From contig NC_073693.1 in assembly GCF_029784155.1 (NCBI RefSeq), forward strand, positions 155,620,848-155,684,847: DNA of 64,000 nt. The letters run 5' to 3'. The position numbers and the translations under genes are program-made. Shown piece after piece: positions 11,641 through 22,071 of the stretch. The notes beneath the pieces were generated by a model, which was not told where the DNA came from, made no database searches, and worked only from the letters and a program-made list of their open reading frames with translations. How positions within the stretch are numbered: the stretch's first letter is position 1; each line of letters starts with the position of its first letter. Source of the stretch: Uranotaenia lowii. Taxonomy: Eukaryota > Arthropoda > Insecta > Diptera > Culicidae.

Positions 11641-11779
11641 AACTAAAGGGTGATACGTTCAAAATTTGGTCAAGGGAAAACGCGTGTAAATCGGTGAAAT
11701 CGTTTTTTTTTTTTTAATAAAATTAAATTTCTTTTTCAAGTTTAATTAGCTGCTCGAGCAGTTTAATTAAACTGCTCGC

Positions 11780-14259
11780 AAGCTCGAAATTATTCTTGAA
11801 AAAGCAAAAAATCAAGAATTCAATTTCAATAACAATCAAAAGGCTATTCTCAACAAAACAACGGTGGAAATCCCACGTGAAGCAACTACACTGCTTAGTT
11901 TGGGCCCCAAATTTGCGCTTCCTCCCAACAATTTAAATGACGTTCCATTCTACCACATACTTGCAGACTTAGAAGGAATCATTACAACGAACAATGATGA
12001 GCAAATTCAAAACACAAGTAGATCTAAAGCAGTTAACATCATTGAAAACTTCATTCATGGTTTCGATCAACAAATCTGCTCAAACGATCCCATGAATAAG
12101 TTCTGCAAACAAGCAAAACATGCAACGCAGTCTTTCTTAAAAAATCACCCACAAATTCGTGTTCTCACCACGAACAAAGGGAATAGGACAGTAATCATGG
12201 AAACCAAAGATTACAACAGAAAAATGTCAATTCTCGTCAATGATAAGAACACACACCGACCCACAAATCGTGATCCAACAAGCGGTTTCCAGAAAAAAAA
12301 ACAATAATTTTGTGAAAAGACTTTTAGATTTAAAGTTGATCGACAAATTCACAGCAAAACGCCTGACGGTATACAACGCTACCTGTACCAAAATATACGG
12401 ACAGCCAAAAGCCCACAAAGCTGAACTTCCACTAAGACCAGTGGTTCCCAATGTTACTGCTCCGACTTACCACTTAGCCAAATATATATGCGAAATTCTA
12501 CAATCATCCATCAAAAGTCCATACAGCTGCAAAAATTCGTTCGAATTTTGCGAGGAAGTGAATGGTCTAATTCTACCACCTGGTTACATAATGATATCTC
12601 TGGACGTAGTATCCCTATTTACCAATATCCCCAGAAAATTAGTAACCAACAACATCAACACTGGTCTGAGATTAACACCCAAATAAATCTGGACCTCTTC
12701 CTCGAGAAAACCGAATTCTTGATGGATGCCGCGTATTTTCAATTTGATGGAAAATACTACGTACAGGAGTTTGGAACAGCCATGGACAGTCCAATCAGCC
12801 CGATATTTTCAGAATTGGTCCTTGACACGATCATCTCCAGAGCAATAAGAAATCTCCCATTTCAGATTCCATTCATTCGCAAATATGTGGACGACCTATT
12901 TTTAGTTGTCCCGGAAGTACTTTGCGATCAATTGCTCAACATCTTCAATGAACAAGAAGAACGCCTACAGTTCACGATGGAGAAAGAGCAAGAAGGCCGC
13001 TTACCCTATTTAGATATGGTCATAATTCGCGATTCCAGCCAACACCTAAAAACAGAGTAGGTACATCAAACCGATTGCCTCTGGACGTATGCTGAATTGG
13101 CATTCATGCCACCAGCTGAAACACAAGCTAAATGTAGCCAACAATTTTATAAATAGAATCGCGATCTTATCCAGAAATGACGAGAATCAAAACATTTACG
13201 AACTCATCCACGAACATCTGAGGAAGAACGATTTTCTCAAACATTTGATCAACAGACAGATCAACAAAAATCCATCCGTCCAACGACGCAAGCACACTCA
13301 TAACCAAATATCACCAGCCTTCCAGCCAATCATCAATCCGATCCACTCAAATACCGACCATCCTTCCTGCAACACAACAATAAACCATCCGACAACAACA
13401 CCGCAACTACACCATCGCTCAAACCCGGAAAATTTATCAGCAAGTAACTCCAATCCAACAGTCATCAATCCAGCCGATCCTCAAACATCGAATGAAAACA
13501 TAACTTCGACTACAGCAGCAAAGCATGACATCACTTATCGCTCGGTAACTTACTTACCAAAGCTTACCGAAAGACTGATGCGGTGTCTTGCGACGGACTA
13601 TCCCAACATAAAAATTGCCAGTCGAAGGATCAAAACAGTAGCGAAGGATCAAAACCTGTTCAGCAAAGTGAAGGATCCACAACGTATTGATGAGGTTCCC
13701 AACATCATATACAAGATCCCTTGTGAAGAACCCTGTATCTCTGTCTATATTGGACTAACTAAAAATACACTAGACCAACGACTCTCAGGGCACAGAAGCA
13801 ACATGAACATGCTAAAACAGAAGAAAGATAAAATCACAACAAAAATAAAAACGACAGAGAACACAACTGAAAACTCTTCCACAACAGAAACAACAGAAAA
13901 AACATCTCACAGTTTCACACCAACAGAAAAACTCAAAGAGAAAGATAACACCGCTCGTATAGATCATGTGATAAAAAACAGGTCACACATTTAATCTAAG
14001 TGATACAAGGGTGTTAGATTCAAGCTACATAGAACACACCTTGAATTTTTTGAAAAAGTGTCATATATTTAATATCCCTAACACTGTCAACCAGCGAACG
14101 GATACTAAGAAGTTGAATTCCATCTTTGCTTCAAATCTTGATATTCTAAACAAATATAACTACAAGAAACCAAATCCGCCATCTGTCAAAAATATTGAAA
14201 ACGATAACGCGCCGAGGGGAACCGAAGAAGATATGTTTTCACAGAGTTCTGCCGCCTAA
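11780..14259 (+). pseudogene. Penelope-like polyprotein: reverse transcriptase plus GIY-YIG endonuclease, frameshifted
   Basis: Conserved blocks in order: LLSLGPKFALPP (N-terminal PLE signature, near 11890), IYGQPKAHKAELPLRPVV, RT motif A in ISLDVVSLFTNIP, motif B as GTAMDSPISPI (the usual Gly replaced by Asp), motif C in KYVDDLF, and then SGRMLNWHSCHQLKHKLN. The GIY-YIG domain is seen as IIYKIPCEEPCISVYIGLT with RLSGH at about 13705-13790. The C-terminal PNTVNQRTDTKKLN block ends at 14257. The reading frame changes near 12250-12300, near 12680, at 13058 (TAG within the old frame) and near 13995, so at least four frameshifts inactivate it. The catalytic YVDD itself survives. Confidence 0.88.
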
Positions 14260-14440
14260 AAGTTACATCTAAGTGTTGTCTCGATATTTGGTGAGTTTTT
14301 CAAATTCAAAAATTATATTCTATTCGGTATTCTCAACAGTGCGCATTTACAAAAGCAAGACACAGCGACTATTTGTAAGTAGGGTTGGTTTATTTCGATA
14401 TAACAAAACATCACACATTTTCTGTAATTTACACTTTGTA

Positions 14441-14484
14441 GAATCCCTGAAGATGGTGTCATACGACACCGAAACGTCGGGTTT
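14441..14484 (+). ncRNA. hammerhead-ribozyme-like fold in Penelope 3' region
   Basis: Read 5' to 3': stem I strand GAATCC (14441-14446); core CTGAAGA (14447-14453, fits CUGANGA); one extra T; stem II GGTGTC / GACACC (14455-14460 with 14465-14470) closed by ATAC; core GAAA (14471-14474); palindromic stem III CGTC, so that ACGT can pair with another copy; then the stem I partner GGGTTT (14479-14484), forming six pairs including two G-T. Hammerhead motifs are known from the terminal repeats of Penelope-like elements, often with very short palindromic stem III suited to dimers. The extra base before stem II is a deviation, so activity is uncertain. Confidence 0.65.
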
Positions 14485-14561
14485 GTAATAATAAAAACTC
14501 GTGTCATAAAAAAGCTTGGACTGATTTGCCGTAAAAAATAAACATTCAGGAAAATATTCAG

Positions 14562-15534
14562 TTAGACTTCCGCTTTTCCAAATCCGAATTGCCGGGCTTT
14601 ACGCTTAACCCCTGCCATCAGATTGAACTGCTGCTCGTCCTTAGTAGTTTTTTTGGTCTTTTTTAGGTTCCGCTTGACAATAGCCCAGTATTTCTCAATT
14701 GGGCGGAGCACTGGCGTGATTGGAGGGTTCTTGTCCTTGGGAACCACCTGCACGTTGTTGGCGGCGAACCACTCCATGGCCTTTTTATCGTAATGGCAAG
14801 ATGCCAAATCCGGCCAAAACAGTACGGAACAACCATGTTTCTTCAGGAAAGGCAGCAGACATTTATTCAAACACTCATTCACGTAAATTTCTTGGTTGAC
14901 AGTCCCGGAAGCTATAAAAATGCTGCTTTTTAAGCCACAGGTACAGATGACTTGCCAAACCAGTTATTACTTCGTGAACTTTGACAGTTTCATGTGCTTG
15001 AAAATATCTGCTACCTTTTCCCTTCCTTTTGCCGTATAAAACTCCTGTCCCGGAAGCTGCTTGTAGTAGGCTTTGACGTAGGTTTCTTCGTCCATTACCA
15101 CGCAGTCAAACTTCGTCAACATCGTCGTGTACAGCCTCCGGGAACGCGCTTTGGCCGTCGTATTTTGTTTATCATCGCGATTTGGAGTCACTACCTTCTT
15201 GTAAGTCGATAGTCCGGCTCGTTTTTTGGCTCGATGCACGGTTATAGACGATACACCCAGTTTATTTGCGGCATCTCGGAGAGAGAAGTTAGGGTTTTGC
15301 TTGAAACTACCGGAGACTCCCTTTGTCGTCCCAGCGGCTTCCGGTTTTCGATTTCCCCTCGATTCAGACTTTCTGGCTGTCAATAAACGTTGCCCAAACA
15401 CTTTAATTACATTTGAAACGGTTGATTTGGCAACTTTTAGCAATTTTGCCAGCTTTGCGTGCGAGTAGCTCCGAATTTTTGCGATTCGCGAGCAAAATTT
15501 TGATACGCTGCTCTTCTTTCTTGGACGGAATTTG
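14562..15534 (-). pseudogene. broken ITmD37E transposase, copy 1
   Basis: Cut-and-paste transposase of the Tc1/mariner superfamily. It would bind the terminal repeats through paired helix-turn-helix domains and insert at TA. Two large fragments survive. 14967-15443 has helix-turn-helix-like sequence (LGVSSITVHRAKKRAGLS) and the first catalytic Asp in CVVMDEETYVKAYY. 14562-14882 has the second Asp in LFWPDLASCHYD and the Glu in LRPIEKYWAIVKR. The 37 residues between that Asp and the Glu give DD37E. Damage consists of consecutive stop codons after KLSKFTK, an N-terminal frame disruption above 15443, and loss of about 18 residues between DEQQF and NLMAGV relative to copy 2. Confidence 0.85.
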
Positions 15535-15645
15535 ACAACTGAAGAGTGAATTCCAAAATCAAAATAGGATCAACATTCTACACACGCACACCTTCAAAAT
15601 GAAGGGTGTTCAGGTTTTTAAATGCAAAATTGAAAGAAATACTTT

Positions 15646-17700
15646 ACGGAAATTAAATAATTTACGGAAATTCTGACAACTCGCTCTAATTTCCGTTATA
15701 GTTTTCACAGCAAACCGTGAAATATTTCAGTTTCATGGAAGTTTGCAAACAAATTTGGTGGCAATCGAAAGCTTATTACATGCAAGCATATTGCTTGATT
15801 TTTTATAATTTTGAAGTTGAGCATATATGTAGGCGTTTTTTCAGCTAACCAAGTTAAGTAAATACTTTTTTCAATATTTTAACCAACTGAATTTTTTTTT
15901 TTGTCAACATAACATCATATGTATTCTGTTACTTACACTTTTAAGATAAAAATTCTATCAGAGCACCATACTTCTAACGCTTAAGATTCATTCTATTTCG
16001 TTAAAAGGAAACCTAATAAATAATTAATCAAAATCATAATTCCGCGGCGTAGCTTTACATTACGTTTTACAATTGTTAGAATAGAGTTCTAATGTGCAGG
16101 AGGTTTTCAAAATCGTAGTTTTCAAAAAATAGTAGAACGTTTTAAAATAATCTCTGTTTTCACAAGTCTTGGAAAACTTGGTAAAACTTTGCATCGAAGG
16201 TTTTTATATTTCTAAATTCAAGTTGAAAACTATAAGCTCACGTTTTACATTTAAACCAACATTTCAATTTTTTAGCAGAAAATCAAGCATTATTTTCATC
16301 TTTCGCCATAAAAATATAAAAACTATTATGTTTACCATTGTATTTTTTTTTTAAAAATTTAAGAAGAAAACTATTTTAGAATGTATAAATTCAAAAAATG
16401 AAACTTGAAACATTTTAATTTTTTAAATTTCAAATTTGGAATGAAGAAGAAAGATTAGATCGAATTTGAAAATATTTTTTTTTAATATTATGAGGTTCAG
16501 AATACACGACTAAAAGAAATTCAATCATTTAAAAGTTTTTGAACACATATAAAAATATTGCTCTAAAGTCAGTTATAGATTGTGATTTATTTCTCGTTTA
16601 GAATATAATTTCGAAGTCGATGGAATTGAAAAATCAACACTTACCAGTTCTTAAATGCTTTGTCACAGAGTTTAATAAAATAGAGGCTGTTTAGCTAGAA
16701 CACTATGAATCTTTGAAAAAAATTTTATTTATGTGCTATGATTTATATGGAGTTTGAATCGAAAAAATGTGATCATGTATTAATTCTTTCTGAGTATTTT
16801 GTAGAAAATACACTAGGAGCAACAGATAGCGAAAGATTTGAATTTTAACTGATATTATTAAATGGATAATAAATAAATTTAAGAGTTGTCAATGATTACT
16901 GAATGATTAGCCCAAAATGACCTGATTATTTTTCAAAATTCACTAAATAATTCTTTTGAAATATGCAAATTTCTTACCTTAAAAAAGTCATTTTACAAAT
17001 GATTATCCAAAAGTCTCATCATAGTAAGTGTTAGGAGTTTCTGTAGGAAACATAAGGAGCATAGGAGGTGTAGGACAAACTCTTATCCCGCAATGCTGGC
17101 TTAGCATCTCCCGGGGTTTCCCCTCCCCAAATTAACTAACAATGTCCAAAACCTCCTCAAGTTTATGGGTGGGTAGTAGAGATCTCTGCATCTACCTGTA
17201 AGTAAACGTGGACTAACATACCTTCCCCTTTCCATCACACAGTCCGCAGGGTTCGGCCAGGGCACCCTCAACATTCTGTGGGGCTGGTTTACCATTTTAA
17301 GAGATTTTAGAATCTCCGGCATACCTCCCCCTCCCCTTTGTCACAATTTACTACGCTCGAGCTTACTACTCCCCCTCCCTCCTAGGAGCGTTACGTATTA
17401 AATGGATGACCCCTTAAACATTTGGTTTTTCAACTTTTTTAGAAATCTCATTGTGCCGAAAAAAAACTTTTACCCATCGTTTAATAGAAATTTTGAATGA
17501 ATAAATCATAAGATTTAATTGTTTTAAATAACTTTATCGAGAACTAAACTGTATTGATGTATTTGGTTGCAAGGATTTACCGAAATAATTCATGAAAATG
17601 ATAATGATTGTACAAAAAACACTAAATCTTGGTTTGAAATTCACAAAAATAAGTTCAAATATATAAAGAAATAAGAGAAGTATTGTTATTCTTGAAGCTC
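15646..17700. other. AT-rich region, with a small GC-rich patch at 17040-17420
   Basis: No recognisable gene. The patch near 17040-17420 is pyrimidine-rich. It ends in 'gttacgtattaaatggatga', which resembles MITE termini of the GGGNNCATCCAT type but has no partner nearby. Confidence 0.4.
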
Positions 17701-17845
17701 TCAAGCTCACACAGATAGGATCTTAGTGAGACTTCATTTTTCTTTGAAGAGATCTCAATTACTAGCTTATTAGGCGTAAATTTTTCATGAATATGATAGC
17801 TAGCATTTTACAAATACTAAAACAACCAGCACACCGAAAGAGTAG
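17701..17845 (+). repeat. dispersed repeat fragment shared with 11521-11640
   Basis: Second occurrence of the 'gctagcattttacaaatact' block. Homology to the first copy spans roughly 120-140 bp at visibly reduced identity. Confidence 0.4.
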
Positions 17846-19906
17846 TATGTATATATTCCTTCCGAGCATTGTTTTCACGGCCTCTGGCTAAAAAGACTTG
17901 AACGCTATCTTCTGAATAGGTCACGGTCGGCAGCAAAGATTAACAGATAGGACCTAGGTTCCGAAATAAAAAAAAGTTCGGTTTTTGCTCTGATAGTAGT
18001 GACTTTCCAATTCAAATTCAAGATCCTAACGAGTATGCAAGCATTTTTTTCGGAAGACATTAACTGCTTAACTTTATATTCACTACAGCCCTCCCAACTC
18101 TGAAATTATCGGGCAATGCCCTCCCCAATAAACTGCAATAGAAATATATCCAATCAATTCCCTCATAAGTTCAAATAATGTACGGTTTACGGTACGGGAA
18201 TGATGTGTTTTTTTTATTATTTACCCGTTAATAGAGCAACAATGTCCGCGCGGTACATGGCGACCGTAGCAAAAGCTCGACAAGGTGTCCCTGCTGCTGG
18301 AAGGGTGGAGCAGAGAGTGAGGGAAGGATGGATTCCACGGCACAGCCAGAGCGGATCGGAGTTATTGTCGGTCGTTTGATATCGGCACGTTCCGCAAATA
18401 TTTGCACCAATTGGAAAAGCAATCTATTAGTGATCGCACTCCCGATTCCCCGCCGTTTGGTCGGTTTGGCGTATTTTACTCATTTTTTTTTTGTTCGTGT
18501 GTATTTTGTTCGCCATTTCGATTCCTTTCGATTTGAGCGCGCTGCCCGGGATCATTTCTATTTTGCCGGCATGCCGCTGGAACGTCTGAAAGGGTGGTTT
18601 TTTATTTAAGGTACCCAGAAGAATGAATGGTGATGATGGGGAAAGCAGAAGGGGAGGCACACATCATTCAACGACGACGACGGTTCTGAAACTATGCCAC
18701 AGAGAGCAGGGGCCAAGAGCTGTGGGGCTTTGTAGGGATCTAGTATTTCTCACGCTTCGGACATTTCACGGATCTCTTTTCCATCATACATCGAAGTTAT
18801 GAGAAGGGCAAGCAACCAGTGCAGGGGCCGGAAGGCGGGCGGGGGAGCAAAAATGGCAAATTTATCCTTTGGCAAATGATGTGATGCCGGTTATTATTTT
18901 CCGAATGGTGGGTATTATTGTGCGCTTTATGATGGGTAAATTAATTCGTTTGGACTTCATCATTCTGAAGGCACGATGCAAGCAAGCAGAAGTGTTATGG
19001 TTGAAATGGAACGGGACCGATTCATTGCCGCACATCATTGTTGGGAATCGAAATGAGGTTATTTGATTTCGAATATCAATTGATGTGTCACATAACTCGG
19101 TGGGTTTGTGAGATATGGAACACTCAACGCAGCGAAGTTTCATACCTCTTTTCGGATTTACGACCTTGCCAATGTTTTGGATGCGCTCGCCAAATAAATC
19201 TCATGAAATAGAATAGCTCAAAATTGACATGATTGCTGCTTTACTCCGTGAAAAAAATAATGGTTGGTGTGCATTCAATATATAATATTTCTCAATAAAT
19301 ATCTTTGGATTTATGAGTAAAAAATTATTTAATTCACAAACATGTTATTTTGAGATATTGTCAAGAACCTTTTAACATACCGAAAGATGATTTGATTGTG
19401 GGTAACAAATACGAAGATACGTAAGCAAATTATCAGTAACCATGTAATTTGTTTTTGTTTTTTTTTAAAGAATTGTTTCTAGTAAGAATTTCAAATTACG
19501 AATAATATCATAATGTTGAAATTTAAGTTTGAAACTCATGTATATTAATTTTGGATGTTTATAGTTTCCTTTCCATTTTTGATCAAACCTAAACTTGAAC
19601 TATCTAAAAGTTTTATGGAAAACGAAAAAAATATGCACTTGTAGGGTGTTCATCAAGTCTGCTTATAAGAGTCAATTTGGGGTCATTTTTTAATTGCTCG
19701 AACTCTAGGGTCTAAAAAGCTTCGTTTTGGTTCAAAATTCATCTGTGATTTTGATTTGATCTGAGTTTATAAGTTGCGTTTATATGAGTAAATTTGAGCT
19801 TGAAGGTTTGTAAAGGTAAATTGAATAATTTGTACAGAAAAATCAACATTTTTTTTTTATTCATCTGGGGAACCGATTCTGCTTATGGTTTTTTTTATTG
19901 CCAATT
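17846..19906. other. host-like GC-richer block (18200-19200) between AT-rich flanks
   Basis: 18200-19200 is markedly GC-richer and lacks TE signatures. It has short open frames on both strands (18328-18609 plus, 18427-18660 minus, 18862-19143 minus). None contains a domain I recognise. Conserved regulatory or intronic DNA is as likely as an exon. 19200-19906 is AT-rich with nothing supported. Confidence 0.35.
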
Positions 19907-21616
19907 TCTATCTATGTATATAGTAATGAATGTTTGTCTGTCAGTCTGTCTGTTTCCACTAGACTCGGAAACTACTGAACCGATCATCATCAAAATTGGC
20001 ATATGAAGATTTTTGGGGCCGGAGGTGGTTTTTATAATAATTACAACCTCCTCCGACTTAATGAAGGGGGGCTCCCATACAAAATTGACTTAAAATATGA
20101 AACAATTTATACAATTTATAAGTAATTTTCATGAAATTTCCCACTCGTATTTTGACATGATAAAATAATTTATTAGGTTAATGAATTTGGACCAATAATT
20201 GAATTTACAAATATTTTTGTTGGAAAGGAAGGGGGGGGGGGATTCTTATATGTTTATTATGAAATTTATCATTACTCGAACTTGATGTCTTGAAATTATA
20301 TAAAGATTTCTATACGTTTACCGTTTTTAAAAAGAAGGCTTCTATACAAAATTTTCAAAAAAATTATTAAATTCGAACATTTTTCGTACAAAATTTGTCA
20401 AAAATTAATAAATATTGGCATTTTAGCATAATGAGATGGTTTATTGATTAGGCAAACAGGTTTGGATCTTATTATATGAAATCTTGTATTGGAAGACTCT
20501 TTCCATTTAAATAATGATGGCACTTGGGGGAAGGGGGAGGTTTTCAAACAAAATTTATAAAAAATATAACACAATTCGAACAACTTTCGGAAACTACTGA
20601 GCCATTCGACGTACAATTTGGTATTTAGCCGTTTTCAAGACCAGGGATGGCTTCTATTATGATTCTAAAACCCTCCGAATCCAAAAAAGGGAGGCTCTTG
20701 TACTATATTATCAAAAATTTGACACAACTCGAACAATTTACGGAAACTATGGAAGTGATCTACGTAAAATTTGGTGTGAAGTCGTTTCAAGACCGGGAAT
20801 AGTTTCTATTACACTTTCAAACCCTTTCTAAATTCAAAAAGGGGAGAGAGGCTTTCTTCCAAAATTAACAAAAAATTAACCAAATTTTAAAATCCTCGAA
20901 GTATTTTTGTAAAAATTCATTAACTAAAGCGTTTTGACATAATGAGATTTTCTTTTTTTTTTTTTTCGATTATAGTCGTTTTACCATCTTTATGGCATTC
21001 GCGACTTTATCAACGTTACAGTTGGTGGATCGTTATTGAAAAACTATCCGGTACAACTGTGTTCAATGTTTACTCTTGGGCTCGAACTCGCGGACATCGG
21101 CTCAGGAGACAACAGACTTGCCAACTGAGCTATATAACAAGCCCGACATAAAGAGATGATTTTTTTAATTCACAAATAAATTCTTACAAAATGAGATAAC
21201 AATAACGCTTCCAATTCAAATGAATGAAGACTCTCATATTGAATAAATTTAACATATAAATTATTAATAAAACCAATGCCAAAGAGTTTTCATAAAGTCA
21301 GGCTCACTTTTTTATAATGTTCAAATTTGCCTGAATTGAAAAACTCCCCCAGCTTTAAAAAGGAGTTTTTTTTTATTTGAAGGGATTTTCTATTGTACTG
21401 AATTTTCCTCCTATTTTTTTTTTTAAAGAATGGCTCTTCCATCCTTCCAGTTACTTTGAGACTCAAAACAATGTACAAGCTCAGATGCCATGAAAATTAG
21501 TTTTTTTTAATTATCTTGAAACTTTAATTGAAAAATAATTTTATTATTATTAAAATAATTTCAACGATCTTGATTTTTTCCATGGGAGGGTTAGCAAAGC
21601 ACACCGGGTCAGCTAG
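19907..21616 (+). mobile_element. Helitron/Helentron-like non-autonomous element with ~150-bp tandem monomers
   Basis: Begins T|TCTATCTATGTATATAG, with the TC typical of a Helitron-type 5' end, and ends ...GGGTCAGCTAG|T, with CTAG fitting the 3' CTRR rule. It has no terminal inverted repeats and no clear target duplication. The interior consists of decayed monomers marked by 'cggaaactactga' (about 19967 and 20589; a variant at 20742) and 'gggggctcccatacaa'. Adjacent units are spaced about 153 bp. A tRNA-derived SINE sits inside at 20949-21144. There is no Rep/helicase gene. The class call is an inference from the termini, and the T-T flanks would fit a Helentron better than a canonical A-T Helitron. 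Confidence 0.5.
20949..21144 (-). mobile_element. tRNA-derived SINE, copy A
   Basis: On the minus strand the 5' end is tRNA-like: a near-perfect A box TAGCTCAGTTGG and a B-box-like GAGTTCGAGCCC. A ~110-bp body unrelated to tRNA follows, with an A-rich tail (seen as a T run at 20949-20964). It lies inside the Helitron-like element. Flanking repeats GACATAATGAGAT (20936-20948) and GACATAAAGAGAT (21145-21157) are a target-site duplication with one difference. Confidence 0.85.
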
Positions 21617-22071
21617 TATTTTCTAAAGAAAGTTTTCCGCTGAAAAACTTTGTCCAAAACCGTAACTTCAAATCATATTAGACAAAAAAAATTTGAATTC
21701 TAACACTTAAAGGACCAATGCGTGTTTTGGTTAAACTAAGGACCGTCGAAAGAAAAAACAATGGGAACATAAGCCTCATATTTTAGGAACCACTTAACCG
21801 ATTTCTACAACCTTTACAACATTCAATTATTCAAAGACCCGAATATTGATATAAAACATTTTTGATAGGTTTTTTTTTAGTTAAATGCAAAAATACTTCT
21901 TTTTGCCCAAATGTTATTTTCTAATCTACCTACAAGGCGAAGAAAACGGTTAATAGTGCACAACAATGATTTGTTCTTCTTTGTTTTTAATATTCAGACA
22001 GCTTATTAATTTTAATATGAGTTAATTATTTTATTTGAATTGATGTTTTGAAGTAAAAAATATTTGCGTAT
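21617..22071. other. AT-rich, no feature seen
   Basis: No ORF or repeat that I can support. Confidence 0.5.

Larger units (their letters stand above)
11750..14536 (+). mobile_element. Penelope-like retroelement (PLE) with GIY-YIG endonuclease, inserted in ITmD37E
   Basis: The RT order and GIY-YIG tail identify the endonuclease-positive Penelope group. The insertion interrupts ITmD37E copy 1 between 'tttaattag' and 'cattcagg'. The 5' end is truncated: an open frame upstream of 11864 already encodes protein homologous to the start of the RT region, with no room for the usual N-terminus. The 3' UTR after the stop at 14257 carries a hammerhead-like fold (14441-14484). A duplication of 'tttaatta' near the left junction (11741 and 11762) may be a target-site effect. 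Confidence 0.85.
11646..15645 (-). mobile_element. ITmD37E Tc1/mariner element, copy 1, split by a Penelope-like element
   Basis: The left terminus, AAGGGTGATACG, follows a TA at 11644-11645. The next ~100 bp match copies 2 and 3. The homology breaks at 11749 and resumes at about 14537 (cattcaggaaaatattcag), so 11750-14536 is an insertion. The right terminal repeat present in the other copies is missing. Homology ends at 'gaaagaaatac' near 15643, so the element cannot be mobilised. Confidence 0.85.

Noticed and set aside
13305..13560. Asn/Thr/Pro-rich part of the Penelope frame as a separate host protein
   Set aside because: It is in frame between the RT tail and the GIY-YIG domain of the same element, where PLE linkers are normally variable and low in complexity.
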